64,000 nt of DNA. Origin: Apostichopus japonicus. Its lineage: Eukaryota > Echinodermata > Holothuroidea > Aspidochirotida > Stichopodidae. How positions within the stretch are numbered: position 1 is the stretch's first letter; each line of letters begins with the position of its first letter. A program made the position numbers and the translations under genes. The notes below the pieces were generated by a model that worked only from the letters and a program-made list of their open reading frames with translations, was not told where the DNA came from and did not search any database. The stretch is from NCBI RefSeq assembly GCF_037975245.1, contig NC_092580.1:34691001-34755000 (forward strand), read 5' to 3'. Below are positions 1-12,384 of this stretch, in pieces.

Positions 1-506
1 ACATTGGTCCATGGCATGTCACGGTTGTCACCTTATGAGCATCTGTTTGTAACAGGTTTCCTTCTGTGCTGGAAACAAAAATATCCAGTCATGTAGAATG
101 GTAAGAATTGTAGCACATTATGATTGACAGTTAAGGTCTCTCTAGGTATGCCACAGCGGTATGCAGCTTGCTGTAGTTCCATTGGGCTATTTCCTCAGTG
201 TTCACCAAAAAGTTTAACACATGTATGAAAGTTCTAGGGTAACTGATTGCTTGAAAAATAAAAGACTAACAGATTCCAAATGTGACTAGTGTGTGATATC
301 GTAGTGTACATTACAGTTTGCAGAATGTTGTGAAAGCATCATGTTCGAAAAATCAATTTCTGTAAAAAGACGGTACTACACTTTAACTTATTCAGTGTTC
401 AGAACTTGCCAAATTCTGAGATGCTACCCAGTAGATGCTACCCAGTAACAACAAATGAAACACTGGCAAAGTTATGGCTACAGCATGTCATGTTTTGGGT
501 TCATGC

Positions 507-1090
507 TTTTTGGTTTCGATGATAATCGTAACCTTTGCATTCATGATGGCATAAGTGTGTGTGTGTGAGTGGGTTTTTGATGCCTGGCTTGTAAACATAT
601 CTCAAGAAGTGAAGGTCAGACAAATTTCATATTTGATGTGTAGAAGAACCACATTAAGTACAAGAAGCCTATTGTTTTTGTGGAGGTCAAAGGTCATGTA
701 GGGTCACCAGGGGTCAAATTGTGAAAACCTTGTAGACACGATATCTCAAGAAGGGAATCATGGGCAGATCTCATATTTAGTGTGTAAAAGAACCACATTG
801 TGTAAAAGAAGCCTATTGTATTGTGGTAGAGGTCAAAGTTCATTTGGGGTCACCAGGGGTCAAATTGTGAGAACCTTGTAAACACGATATCTCAAGAAGG
901 GAATATGGGCAGACCTCATATTTGGTGCATAGGAGTACCACATTGTGTAAAAGAAGCCTATTGTTTTGGTGGAGGGCAAAGGTCATTTGGGTCACCCTGG
1001 GTCAAATCTTTAAACACTTGTAAACATGTACCCCATCACTAAACATTATGTCAGATTCGTGAAGAAAACGGCTCATTTTACATAATTTTT
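507..1090. repeat. Dispersed repeat, expanded copy with about three tandem 120-bp units
   Basis: It begins with GGTTTCGATGATAATCG and a GT-rich run, then has about three tandem units sharing atatctcaagaagggaa, agaagcctattg, aggtcaaaggtca and caccaggggtcaaa. It matches a shorter single-unit copy at 8619-8914. The first unit contains a perfect AGGTCAAAGGTCA at 684-696. Confidence 0.8.
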
Positions 1091-2647
1091 GCATTCTGGA
1101 TGAATGTCCCCCTCACCAAAAATTAACGAAAGGTGTTGGTACACATTTTACAAGTTACAATTGTTAGGCTTACTATAGGTAGCCATACATTATGTCATCA
1201 TTATTGTGTAGGCTTCATGGTAAACCTGAAAGGCGTGTTTTGGTGATGCAAAAGTTGGAATTTCATGTCAAAAAGCGTGGGAACCATGGACACTGTACCT
1301 ACCTTGAAGTTTCCATGGGTATTGTAGACTTGCCAAATGTCAGAAACAGACAATTTAGGTGGACATCTTATGAAGGCATTAACTATAATTTTCAAGTCCA
1401 CCCATTGATGGTAACCATTCATTGCTGATCCCTCTCCATCTATACTGGAGTCCCATCTCATTAGATTGTGAGCAAGTATTAGCGTTTACTAGTGCTCAGT
1501 TCCAGACATGTCATGATCTTTGATTGCTGTTCTCTAATATTTAAACAGTTGTGCTGTTTTCCTCTTTTGGCTCAAGGAGCCTGTCATGTGACACAGGTTG
1601 GAGAAAAATACATGCACTGTCCCTTTTCAGGTACATTATAATTTGCCCACTTCTGTGTATAAGGTTATCCACTTCAGAACAGAGTTTCTCAGGGACATTC
1701 TGTTGGTTATTACCATTCTTAAATGTAAAGTACTTCAGGGTGACCATAAACATGGGAAAGAGTGGAGGTGGGGTAATGCAGTTAAGGTCCTGAGAATGTG
1801 GATTTTGATATGACAGTGTACAGTAGTCCTTTTACAGAGGAGGGAAGAGGTAAGTTATTGTCTTTATTAGATATGATGGATTGCTACCCTCCACCCAGGA
1901 TGGAGAGGACCTAAGTAGGTAATTGTTTGATGTGATAACATATGTGATCTTTATCTAACTTTAACTTCTAAACTTTATACTTGTAATCTCACTTGTGACA
2001 CAAGGATGGTTGAGCTGTCATGGATGCTGTTGTGGCTATCAAGTAGAAGTACATTGTCAATGCATTTATCACAAATGTTCTTGTAACATACAGATTGATA
2101 ACACACCCAATAATTATGATCATAATTACCACACAAGCTACTCCTATTCACTTACTTTATTGCACATAGCTAAAACTTGCACATCATTTTCAGGCCAATA
2201 CAGTTGCGAATACAGTAATGTGGGTCTGTAAGGTATCATGTTCACAGAATGGAAAGTATTCACCCAAGTATGTAAACAGAATGTTGCCTGTCCATATTTA
2301 TAAATGGTTGGGGAATGTTTATTAAGTAGTGCATGTATATGTGTTAACTGAAATATACACTTCCACATTTTGTTATTTTAGTTGCTTTGATGTTTGCTGC
2401 CTCCTATCACTACATGTGGCTTGTGAATATTTGTGGTGTGCTCAGTTTTTGTTTCCGAATTTCACTGCTTTGAACATGATCTGTGATTTCACTTTTTTGA
2501 TGTTGCCATCTTAGTCATATTCATCTGGAGTTATTAAAAGAACTGGTTGTTTGAAATTGTTATGTAACTGAACCATTTCACATGGACATTTCAGCTGATG
2601 TGTCATAACTACAACTTCAAACAGCTGTTCAGGTTGTAATGTTTGCA

Positions 2648-3528
2648 CGGGTTATCCGGGTACCCGCCCGACGCGATACTACCCGGTTCCTAATTTCATA
2701 CCGGAATCCTACGCAACATGTGATTTTTTTTTTTTTTTTTTGGACGAACAGATGGTTAGGCAGATTTCCCATTGACTTAGTGTGGTGTTAGGCTACCATG
2801 TGAAGATAACAGCAAGAACGAATGTAACCGCCTGACGCGATACTACCCGGTTCCTAATTTATTACCCGAATCCATGGATATCTTATAACTGCGTCACAAT
2901 TTCAGCTAATAAACAGAACGTTAGGCTAGATACCCCCATTGACTTAGTGTGGTGTTAGGCAACCATGTGGTCGAAAGTAACAGCAATAATGAAAGTATTC
3001 CATGGATATCTGATAACTGCGTCACAATTTCAGCGAAGAAACAGGTGGTTAGGCTTAGCTAGATTTCTCATGGACTTAGTGTGGTGTTAGGCTACCATTT
3101 GGAAGAAATTGAAAGAAGGAAAGCCTGACAAGGAAATTTACGAGATGTTAATGGATTATAGACGGGATAACCAAAAAATAATAATAGCAAGTGGCTTTTT
3201 ACTAATCGTTTATTCCAAATGTGATCAAATAGCAGGAAATGCGCATCTAATGCAAATCCTGGTAGATAGTAGTAGTAACAACTGTTTAAGAGCTAAATTG
3301 GATATTTATATGGTCTGATCCAATAGAGGTGGCAAACATAAGCAGCTATTAATGATATGAAGTTATTAACCAGTAAATGAAAGAAACAAAAGCAAATAGA
3401 AATTATTGAGGAAGTTTTTATACCTTATCTTTCACCTATTTGAACATGAAAACTTCCAATATGTATTTTCGTGAAAATCGCAATACACAAGGGTGAACAA
3501 TTTTTTTTGTCGAGTACCCGGATACCCG
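2648..3528. mobile_element. Non-autonomous element with inverted GGGTATCCGGGTAC-type termini
   Basis: The left end (2648-2666, cgggttatccgggtacccg) is the near-perfect reverse complement of the right end (3511-3528, cgagtacccggatacccg). Internal repeats: cccgacgcgatactacccgg occurs twice (about 2667 and 2828), the module ttgacttagtgtggtgttag three times (about 2772, 2939, 3076) and ataactgcgtcacaatttca twice. A poly-T run lies at 2727-2742. No transposase frame is seen. The internal module also occurs inverted inside the hAT-like element at 60540-60800. No target duplication was identified. Confidence 0.6.
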
Positions 3529-4406
3529 ACGGGTAAGGGCTCTCCATAACAAAACCAATGCAAGTAGCTGCTTTTACAACAAATTTGGCATTATTCCAAG
3601 AAATTGAATAATCTATTTTCCTTGTTTAATTAAACTTTGCGAGTTAATATATCAGCCTAGATAGTTTAGGAAATGACAGCAGCTTACAAAACATCGACGG
3701 GAAGGGACAAATAGGATAAAAAAACCATGGCTTGCTTTCAATGGCTATTATGGAATAGGAGTTAAAGCCAGTCCATAAACCACACATGGATACTAATGTT
3801 TGTGTTGCATCTGGAACTTAATTGACGTGCAACGTAACAATGCTGTTAAACCTTTTTCTCCTTACATAGTTCAACTTGAACTCATGGACTACGCCATTGC
3901 AACAAGGGTATTTTTGGTTAGAAAAATACGAAAAGAAGAACCTTGTGTCGGGACGGTAGTGTTGCAAATAAAAGTGAGGGGGAGCGGGCAGAATAATTGA
4001 ATTCCCACAATTAGCATAGTTACTGTAGTCTAGATTATAGATTTGTTGTTGAAACTGACGTTCTGCACTTCACCCCATATTTTGGACAATTCCATATAGC
4101 TTTGTACTGATCAGAATACCACTAGATTTTCAGTACTTTTTACCACGAAATATGACAATTCTTATCAGTAACAAGTTTTTGAATGTTTCTGTTAAAGGTA
4201 TATCATGCACAACTTATGAGATTCAACATAAATGTATTGTGACCTATCTGTGCATACAAATTAAATTATACACTAGCTTTTGCAGATAAAAGTGAAATTC
4301 TCCTTTTTTGTATATTGTAGTGTGGTTTATCACTGAAATATGTGCTAATGGCTACTTGATGGATATAGAGCTAAGGAAGATTTGTTTGGTGTTGTCTGTT
4401 CCCCAG

Positions 4407-4466
4407 GTAACTGCTACAGGTGTGACAAGCCTGGTCACCAGATGAAAGATTGCACGGCTGAGGCCG
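4407..4466 (+). CDS. CNBP: CNBP-like coding exon a (zinc knuckle 1)
   Basis: Acceptor ttccccag, donor gccg|gtgagg. Encodes NCYRCDKPGHQMKDC followed by TAEA, one complete CCHC knuckle. It starts two bases into a codon and ends in phase 1. Confidence 0.88.
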
Positions 4467-7400
4467 GTGAGGCATCACTCCCTTAGTACTGTATAGACAA
4501 AGTTAAGATATTCAAGTTGAACCAAGCAACCAACTAAAAAGACTTCTTGTAGTAGTACAGCTCATCAGTTCTTCATCAATCCCAAGAGAATATTCTGTTT
4601 GTCGAGAGATCATGGAAATTCTGCTTTATATGTTGAATATATTTACAATTTTGTAAAATCTCCAGAGGATAGTAGTTACTACTCTTAATCTATAAATATG
4701 AACAAATGCTAGATAACAATAATAGATCGACAACAGAAAACAAACAACACTAAGCATTCACCACTAAGTCCACAAAAAAAGAAACCTAAGTCTCAGTAGT
4801 CTACTTCATGTGAGTCTTCCATATGAAATAAACAATCATTAAGAACGGTGGGCAGACCATGCCATAGGTTGGACTAATTTTTATCATGTGTCAAGGAAAT
4901 AGATTCAAAATGTAACACTTGATCATTTGTGACCTTTCAAGGTGTGTTGCAACATTCTCAATTGCTGTTTTAGAAAGGTGTTTTTTTTTATGTTTGCAGC
5001 TTTCATAGCTGTCAACTTCTCTGTTGTTGATTTAATTTCATCTTATTCATTGAAATTAATAGATTTAGTCTTTAATTCATGATTTCATGGGAATTGGTGA
5101 TATGATCATACTTCTGCTCCATCAGGATTCTACCATACTCTAATCGGTAGTGGGTGGGTTAGGCTATTTTACTTAGCCTAACATGTTAAAAGTTACTGCA
5201 AATCGACAGTTATTTCATCTTTTCTTTGAAACAACAAATGACAGCATTATACAGACTTAACCAAGTGTTTTGCCAAATACTGCAAATTGTTGAGGTTTTC
5301 ATACAGAGGGGACTTAAGATTATTTGACAATGCTAAAATTAAAGTTTCCATTGCAATATTAACCATGTGTATTTGGCAGTGACATTTTATGCTTTGTGCC
5401 ACATGTGTGGGCTTGGAATTGAGTATGGTAATGTCATTGACAATATTACATTAATTGGCACATTGGCTAGATCAGCAGCCCCTCTACTAACAGTGGTAAT
5501 TCAGGATCTTGACAGTGCATTACGGCGGCGATCCGGTTAAACGGTTAGCGAAATATCCGTTAGGTCACACCATTACAACACTGTGGTACTTCTGATAGGG
5601 ATCTGGGGTTGATCAAAATAGAAGACTTAATTTAGTACTGCAGATTGTATATCTGAGTTAAAGGCATAGCAAATATGCACTGGTTGTAGAGATCTTCAAC
5701 ATGGAAAGAACTGCCTTCAAACATCTGTTTCAATGACAGTCACATAATGAAGGCTTGCATTCCACTCAGGTCACAGATATTAATATGACAAGTTCTGGTG
5801 AATTAAAGCAAAATGTGTTTTTCCTCCTGTTCCATTTAGATGTTTGCTACACCTGTGGAAAGCCTGGCCATGTTGCTCGTGATTGTGAAGAGGATGGTAA
5901 GTATTCTATTGATGGTAATTTAGAGTAACATGTCCAAATTGTTGTTTCTGAGTTTAGCTGTACAACTTGCTTCATTCACACATTCATACATTGCACGAAG
6001 TGTTGTTTACAGTACATAGCAAGATTTGTAGCAACACTGTTTTGGTGACATTAAAGTGACCTTTGGCAATAAGCAATGTAAAACTTGCAAAGGAAATTAT
6101 GCTACTGTTAGTTGAAAAGCCCCATCTCAGTATCTTGTCTATTACTTGAGATATGGTTGATTGAATGTAATATGTTGATGGCTAAACCTTCCACTACTCA
6201 TAGAGGTCATATTGGGTGGGCTGTGATGTCATCTGGGCCAATGCTCTTCAAAAGCTGTACTTGGGGTGTTATATCATCTTCTTGATTTATCCTTGAAACC
6301 TGATCTATTTGTTATGATAGTTAACTGTCAATGCTCTCTGTATTTAGAAGTGTGGTTTTTGTGAAGTATTCCGTTCCTCTTTGGCTAAATGATTGAAATA
6401 TGAAGAAATAAAAATCTAAGGACAAAGTTTTAATGGTTGTCCAAGAAGACCAAATTTCTGTTTGGAGGACTTAAGTCAGCATTGTAAGTTGTTCTACAGA
6501 CATATAGTTCTTTACTTTGAATTCAGGTGGCATTGTAACTTCATACACACAAATGAGTGTAGTGTTGAATTGGTATAACCCCCATGGCTGTGTTGTATTT
6601 ACCAAACCTACACACCTCCCCTACAGTGTACATACTAGTCATTCTTCATTGGTTTGCTACATTTTGGGGACAAGCAAATTTGCTGTTCGGACAGCCAAAA
6701 CGTAAGGCCTTGCTGTCCGGGGGGAAAACCAGAAAAATTGAAATTATAAACACAATAGGTTTTCTTTCATGCACTATCACACGCTGCTTGTAACATAATG
6801 ATGTTTTTTTTCATGAACGATGATGCTACAAGTCCCTTTGCAAAAGCTCCAACATGGAATTGAATTGTTGTTTCATGTTAGTGGAATAGAGAACATTCAT
6901 CTGAGGAAACATTAATATAAGCAATTTATATCTCAAAAAGGAACCATCAGATTCCTGAAAGATAAAACGCATAACATGGCATCCACAATCCTTTTTGTAT
7001 TTTCTGTTTGCTTTTCTAGTGAAGTGCTACTCTTGTGGTAAAACTGGTCACTTTGCCCGGGAATGCCCAAATGAGAATACTGGTGGTGGAAGTGATAGAG
7101 GTGATAGAGGAGGAAACCATGCCAGGAATAGCGAGCAGAAGTGCTACACCTGTGGACAGGCGGGCCACATGGCCCGAGACTGCAATAAAGGGTCATCTAA
7201 GGATTGCTACACCTGTGGACAGCCGGGCCACATCTCCAGCAGTTGCCCCCAAGCCAAGAAGACCTGTTACGGGTTAGTTTAATAATCTTTAATAAGTTAC
7301 TGGATGGAGCGATACAAGTTTATACAGTCACAAAGTAGAAAGATGCACAGAGGTAGTCCTTAGCATAGTTAATAATGGTCTTGCGGTATTGTTTGGTTGT

Positions 7401-9173
7401 AGTATAGCTTTAATGACGGTTTGTGTGTAGTATCTTGTCAGAGAAGATTGATTTGGGACAAATTTTGGCTTTATCTTCTTCTCTAGTCAGCAACTGGTAA
7501 TATTTTCAAGGTTGCAACTTGCCTATGAAGAGGTTGGGGCACACTTTGTACTGTTAGTTTATTGACTTAGGTCTTCTAGAGAAGCCTATTAAACCATGAG
7601 GCAGTTTTGTCTAGCTATAGGGCTACAACACTCTCCTACCAGCCTACTTGTAAGAATCAGGGTAGAATTTGTAAACATGACTGCAAAAAGCAAAGCCTGG
7701 AAAAACTTCTTAATTGGTATGAATATTGAGATTAAAGAGTACAATATCAGTGTTTAATTGGTGGAGGTCAAAGTCATTAAAGTCCAACAGAGATCAAAGT
7801 CTTAAAACTTCTGTTAACATGAAAGCTGAAGAGGGAAGCTTTGTTGAACTTGGTCTGTAGATCCCCTTGTTGAACAATAGAATCCTATTGAAGTTACTGG
7901 TGATCAAAGTTGTTAACATGATAACTGCAAAAAGAAAAGCCTGGAACTTAATATTTGGTATGTAGAACCACCCAAGTGCAAACACAACTCTTATTGTGTT
8001 CTGTGAAAGTCAAAGGTTGTTTGAGGTCAGTGGAGATCAACGCTGGTGAACTAGATAACTCCATGTAAATTTGTAATTAAGTAAATACTTTGTCTGTAAT
8101 GGTCATTTGAGGTAAACAGATTTCAAAGACTAAAACCCTTGTAACCACACAAACCCTGAATGTAGTAATGCATGCAGTAACTAGATAGTTGATATATTAG
8201 TCCGCATTAGCTTTTTCCTTGATTTCCAGAATTAACACTTTATTTCTCTTGATAAAATGTAATAAAAAAAATATATATATTCTTTCTTGTTAATCTGGAA
8301 CAAGCACAGTCTTCTTCTTTAGCTCACTCATATTTTTGTGTGCATTGGATACCATTGCATCTAACTGTCATTGATTGCACCAGTGAATCTTGTGGTATGA
8401 ATAGAAAAAATGAATAAAAAATTACAACTGGTTGTAAGTTGAGCACCTTGTCCAAATAGTCATATAGAAAGTAACATTTAAGCCTAACATATATGTTATA
8501 GACCTGTCTACTGTTAGCAACAAGCCTAACCATATGCTATAGTTTGCATCCTTTCTATTTTGTCAAACATGTTTCTTCAATATAGTACATCTAGCAAATA
8601 TGGAAGTCTTGCCAAAACCTTTTTGGTTTCGATGATAATCGTAACCTTTGCATTCATGATAGTGTATGTATGTGTGCGAGTGCGTTTGTGTTGCCCAGCT
8701 TAAACACAATATCTCAAGAAGGGAAGGTCAGACCAATATCATATTTAGTGTGTAGAAGTACCACATTGAGTACAAGAAGCCTATTGTTTTTGGTGGAGGT
8801 CAAAGGTCATTAGAGGTCACCAGGGGTCAAATTGTGAAAACCTTGTAAACATGTACACCCTCACTATACCATTAGGTTCATAAAGAAAACTGCTCATGTT
8901 ACATCATCGAAACCACTGGTGGAACTCGATGCTGAAAGTAGTAAAAACAATTGTTGAGGGATTGGTGCTAATTGCCCATAGCTCTAGAAACTGTTTGTTG
9001 CTATTATTTTCTTTTTCATTTGCAGATGTGGCAAGGCTGGCCATATTGCCCGTGATTGCACCCAGTCAAGGCCGCATCAGCAAGACATGTCGAATGTGGT
9101 TTGCTACCGCTGCTCCAAGGCTGGCCACATGGCTCGTGACTGCACCAATGATCCTGCTGAAGTAACAGCTTGA
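4407..9173 (+). CDS. CNBP: CNBP-like CCHC zinc-knuckle protein, 3' four coding exons (5' end not found)
   Basis: Joined exons 4407-4466, 5840-5896, 7020-7272 and 9026-9173 give one open frame ending in TGA at 9171-9173. It holds seven CX2CX4HX4C zinc knuckles, each of the form C-Y-x-C-x-K/Q-x-G-H-x-x-x-x-C. A Gly/Arg/Asp-rich linker (GGGSDRGDRGG) lies between knuckles 3 and 4. The C-terminus ends DPAEVTA, similar to the short Thr/Ala tail of animal CNBP. CNBP proteins bind single-stranded nucleic acid and G-rich RNA and act in translation and transcription control; that role is family knowledge. Every junction has GT/AG sites and matching phase (1, 1, 2). The first exon here needs one base from an earlier exon, so the start codon lies upstream; I could not find it in 1-4406. 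Seven knuckles equals the vertebrate count, but the RGG-like linker sits later than in vertebrate CNBP, so a more distant paralogue is possible. Confidence 0.9.
5840..5896 (+). CDS. CNBP: CNBP-like coding exon b (zinc knuckle 2)
   Basis: Acceptor tccatttag, donor gatg|gtaagt. Encodes DVCYTCGKPGHVARDCEED, one CCHC knuckle. Phase 1 in, phase 1 out, so it is a symmetric 57-nt one-knuckle exon that could be skipped in frame. Confidence 0.9.
7020..7272 (+). CDS. CNBP: CNBP-like coding exon c (zinc knuckles 3-5 and RGG-like linker)
   Basis: Acceptor gcttttctag, donor acgg|gttagt. It holds three complete knuckles (KCYSCGKTGHFAREC, KCYTCGQAGHMARDC, DCYTCGQPGHISSSC), and the Gly-rich linker GGGSDRGDRGG lies between the first two. 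The last bases (TGT TAC GG) start knuckle 6, which is completed by the next exon. Confidence 0.93.
7660..8140. repeat. Diverged tandem copies related to the gaggtcaaag dispersed repeat
   Basis: Several degenerate units share ggtcaaag, aagcctgga, tggtatgtagaa and aggtca with the repeat at 507-1090, spaced roughly 130-160 bp apart in the last CNBP-like intron. Confidence 0.5.
8625..8914. mobile_element. MITE-like element with GGTTTCGATGAT inverted termini
   Basis: The left terminus GGTTTCGATGAT (8625-8636) is the exact reverse complement of ATCATCGAAACC at 8903-8914; the next bases (gtaac on both sides) also pair after a 4-bp gap. The body is a single copy of the unit tandemly repeated at 507-1090, including a perfect AGGTCAAAGGTCA at 8797-8809. 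It lies 111 bp upstream of the last CNBP-like exon. Confidence 0.65.
9026..9173 (+). CDS. CNBP: CNBP-like terminal coding exon (zinc knuckles 6-7 and stop)
   Basis: Acceptor catttgcag after a pyrimidine tract. Completes knuckle 6 (CYGCGKAGHIARDC across the junction) and encodes knuckle 7 (VCYRCSKAGHMARDC), then TNDPAEVTA and the stop at 9171-9173. Confidence 0.93.
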
Positions 9174-10200
9174 AAGCCCTACTCCCACTCCTAAACACCC
9201 TACCTTCAGTTTTTCTGTCAGTTGACGACAGATTGACTGGCTACCGGAGACCAATTGGCAGTAGTAGATCGTCAACGTTATGAGGGGGAGGGGGAAAGAC
9301 GTGTTGTGCTGAATCAATGGGATTCGTGAGGTTCCCATGCAGGCCGAGAGTATCGATGGCACACCCACCTGATGGGATTGCAATGGAGCCCTTTTCATTG
9401 AAGTCTCTGAGAGTGAGCTTCAATTGGATGAAATAGGACTTCATGTCATGTGATTTTTAGGTAGCTGATGGGGAGTCTGGCTGTAGTTGTGAGAAGGAGT
9501 GGAAGAGAGGTGAGGACAAAAAAAAGTTGAAAATTTTGGGCGAAAAAAAAAGGAAAAAAATTTAGAACTTCTGTATTTGCTTGTTAAGTTTAAGAGATAT
9601 CTTTGTAGTTTTGCTGCGATGTGATAATAGTTGGGCTGTTTTTTTTGTGTACAGTTTCTGTTTCCAGCGTCTATTGTAAGTCATTACATCATGTTCTTCA
9701 ATTTTTCTAGATCTGAATCTTGTAATAACCTCAGTCACTGCTGTTATCATTAGAAAAGTCCTAATTTAAGAGGGGTAAGTTCTGAAGAAAATTGATTCAA
9801 AATACTAAAAAGCAGTCAATATGTGATAATTCAATAAGGTTAAGTTCAAAATAATGAAACAATAATGTTAAGATGGTCACAACTTTGAAAAGCCATTTAG
9901 TAGTTTGGGTGAACAACAGTTTCATTTGCTTTAAAAAGGTAGTTAATTAGTGAGATATGTTTGGAAATGAGCAATGTTGATGTTGAAGTAAGCTGCTCTA
10001 ATTACATCCTAGCTTTGCTGCTAGAGACATATCTGCTTTGAAACAAGGAAAGGAACTGATTAAATTAAGCAAAAACTAACTGAAGTTGAATGGGGGAATA
10101 AACAGTTTGTTTTGCATGCTTCTAACTGAAATAATTCTCAAATTGTTAGATTAATTATAGGACATAATTACTTTTACAATAAAAGACCTTTTTTGTTGTT
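9174..10200 (+). other. Probable CNBP-like 3' UTR
   Basis: The region after the stop has no coding signal. The first AATAAA hexamers on the + strand are at 10097-10102 and 10178-10183, so a 3' UTR of about 0.9-1.0 kb is inferred. A/T-rich runs occur near 9515-9560. Confidence 0.45.
10097..10183 (+). terminator. Candidate polyadenylation signals for CNBP-like gene
   Basis: Two AATAAA hexamers (10097-10102 and 10178-10183) are the first after the stop codon; the second is followed by a T-rich stretch near 10190-10202. Another AATAAA at 11754-11759 could serve a longer form. Motif match only. Confidence 0.35.
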
Positions 10201-12380
10201 GTTCAGATAGAACAGAATAAGCAGAAATTTGAAGTTTTCATCTTTTTATTATAGAGAAGTCCTCATCTGATTAAGTCTTGAATTAAAGTTTTTATTTTGG
10301 TTTTTGTTTTAAACCATGTTGCATTTATTTGTAAGGTGTTGATGATTCATGCTTGACTGATCAAAATTTGGAAGATTGAGGTGTAACCCAACCTCTATAG
10401 AAGTCTTGCCAAGGTAACTATGTAGTACTTCCAAGTAGTTATTTAATCACTGGGAAGTTCCTTCAGAGTTTGACTGCTGTGAAATAACCGTCCACTTGAT
10501 AGGGTAAATGGTAGGGGAGTCTACTGCCTGCTGTAGCTATAAAATATCATCCACTTAAAGATTGATACTTCCTCCATTGTATCTAGACTTACTATGAACC
10601 TCAGAGGTTTTCAGTTCACAAAAAGAACAAGAAATCTCACCAATTTATTTAAGTGTGTAGCTAAGAATGGTCAGTAGTAACAAGTGACATGTTGGAAGAT
10701 AACAGATACTTTCACCTGCTGGTATAGTAATGGAGTAAAATTGTGTACTCTTCTTAACCTGTTTTGTTAATACCTATTTCATTCCATTGTACTATATATC
10801 CCTGCAATTTTTTTTGTGCTTTTTCCCCCGTTTTAATTGAGTACTGCACAATTTAATCAAATGGTGTTGCTAAATGTTGGTTTGTGATCATAAGGCCATA
10901 TGAATGTATGTGATGTTATTATTAAGACCCTTTGTAGTTTTGTGGTCAAATAGTTAAAGAAAATTGTCAAAAGAGAAGCTCCTATTGAGCAGCAGAGATG
11001 TTTTTAGGGTGAATTGGTTGATACTACAGTAAGATACATATGACTTTTCATTGCCACTGAAAGAACGTGGTGAATTGTGTTCATGATGTATGGATGAATA
11101 ATGTTGATTTATGAGAGGTGGGGTGTACCATATAGTAGTGAGCCTAAGGATGAGGCACAGGAAGATCTAAAGAGGGAAGTTTGGTTGAGTCTGGTAATTG
11201 GGTGAAAGTTCAGACGAGCAGATGTAAGAGGGGTGCAGAACACTAGGGAGGGCAAGGGGGTGGGGGAATATGAGAGGGATTTTATTTTGCAGTTCAGTTT
11301 TGTGTTAAATTTTTTGTTATTTCTGTGATAACTTTCCAAACTTTCAAAACCTGGATCACATGTGGTATCCATTAGCTAGTATGTAATCTTGATTGAAAGA
11401 GGTTTAAACGAAGAGAAAAGGTAGATTGTGCTTGGTTATTTCTACAATAGTTTCAAGCTCATTGAACCTTTTGATGATAGGGTGCCCTCACTGTTCCATC
11501 AAATCTTTTTTGGGCTAATCAATAAGAAGTATGATTAATGGTGCCAAAATGCTAGCAATGTGGTAAGAATAAGTTTGGAAAAAACAGGAAGGGGGAAAGA
11601 AGTGCATGTCAGAACTAGTGATGGTGCTGTATCATCTGTAAAGGAAAACACTGTAAACAGTAAATCAAATCTCTTTTATCATTTTTACCGATTGTAAGTA
11701 CTTCCTAGTGGGCAATCTGCAGTAAAAACAATTTTCCCATGAAAATCCTAGATAATAAAGCAAGGAGTTAACCCTGGACATGGATAATTTTCATCTTTAC
11801 CTTAATTTTCTTTCTTTTGAAGTTGCATGTAGAATGAAGTTGATTAAATAGAAGACTTTAAGTCATTTCATTGCTAGCGAAGATAAATCTCCTTTGTGCT
11901 TTCTTGTCATGTATGAAGTTGGTCTGGTCCTGGATCAGTTTCCCTTTTTTGTGTAAACTGCATATAATTCCACTTTTCTGCACTTCCCACCACTAAAATG
12001 TTACCCCTCCTAACAGTGCTTAGGTGTACTATGTAGGGTAGACAAACTATAAATCATGCTGGTCAACTGTTGCAAATCATTTTAATGGTGGGACCCTTCA
12101 TCGAGAAATTTGACAATCCCATTACTCTTTTAGTTGTGAACTTTGTCAAATGTGACCATTATGTCGGTTTATTATCCACATCACATAAGTACAAATTTAT
12201 TTCTGTTCATGAAGAAGGGATGTCTTTTTCCTTTTCTTTAGGAAGTTACATTCTGCAAAAGACTGGGTGAACTTGAAAAGGGTTTGTTCTAACCAAATGG
12301 GGCTTGGTGGTAAAATCTCTCAATGCCAAACAAAAATACGGCCAGATTTTACACCCTTTAAAGCTGTCGTATTGATACAA
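10201..12380. other. Intergenic DNA, nothing recognised
   Basis: AT-rich non-coding sequence between the CNBP-like gene and the repeat-rich intergenic region. No coding, RNA or repeat signal was recognised. Confidence 0.5.
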
Positions 12381-12384
12381 AATT

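Larger units (their letters stand above)
1..4406. other. Upstream flank or 5' intron of the CNBP-like gene
   Basis: I looked for a zinc-knuckle exon or a start exon and found none. The stretch holds a dispersed repeat at 507-1090, an inverted-terminus element at 2648-3528 and otherwise AT-rich non-coding DNA. Short open frames here have no supporting features. Confidence 0.5.

Noticed and set aside
1192-1461. Overlapping 78- and 86-codon open frames on both strands
   Set aside because: No family resemblance and no splice signals.
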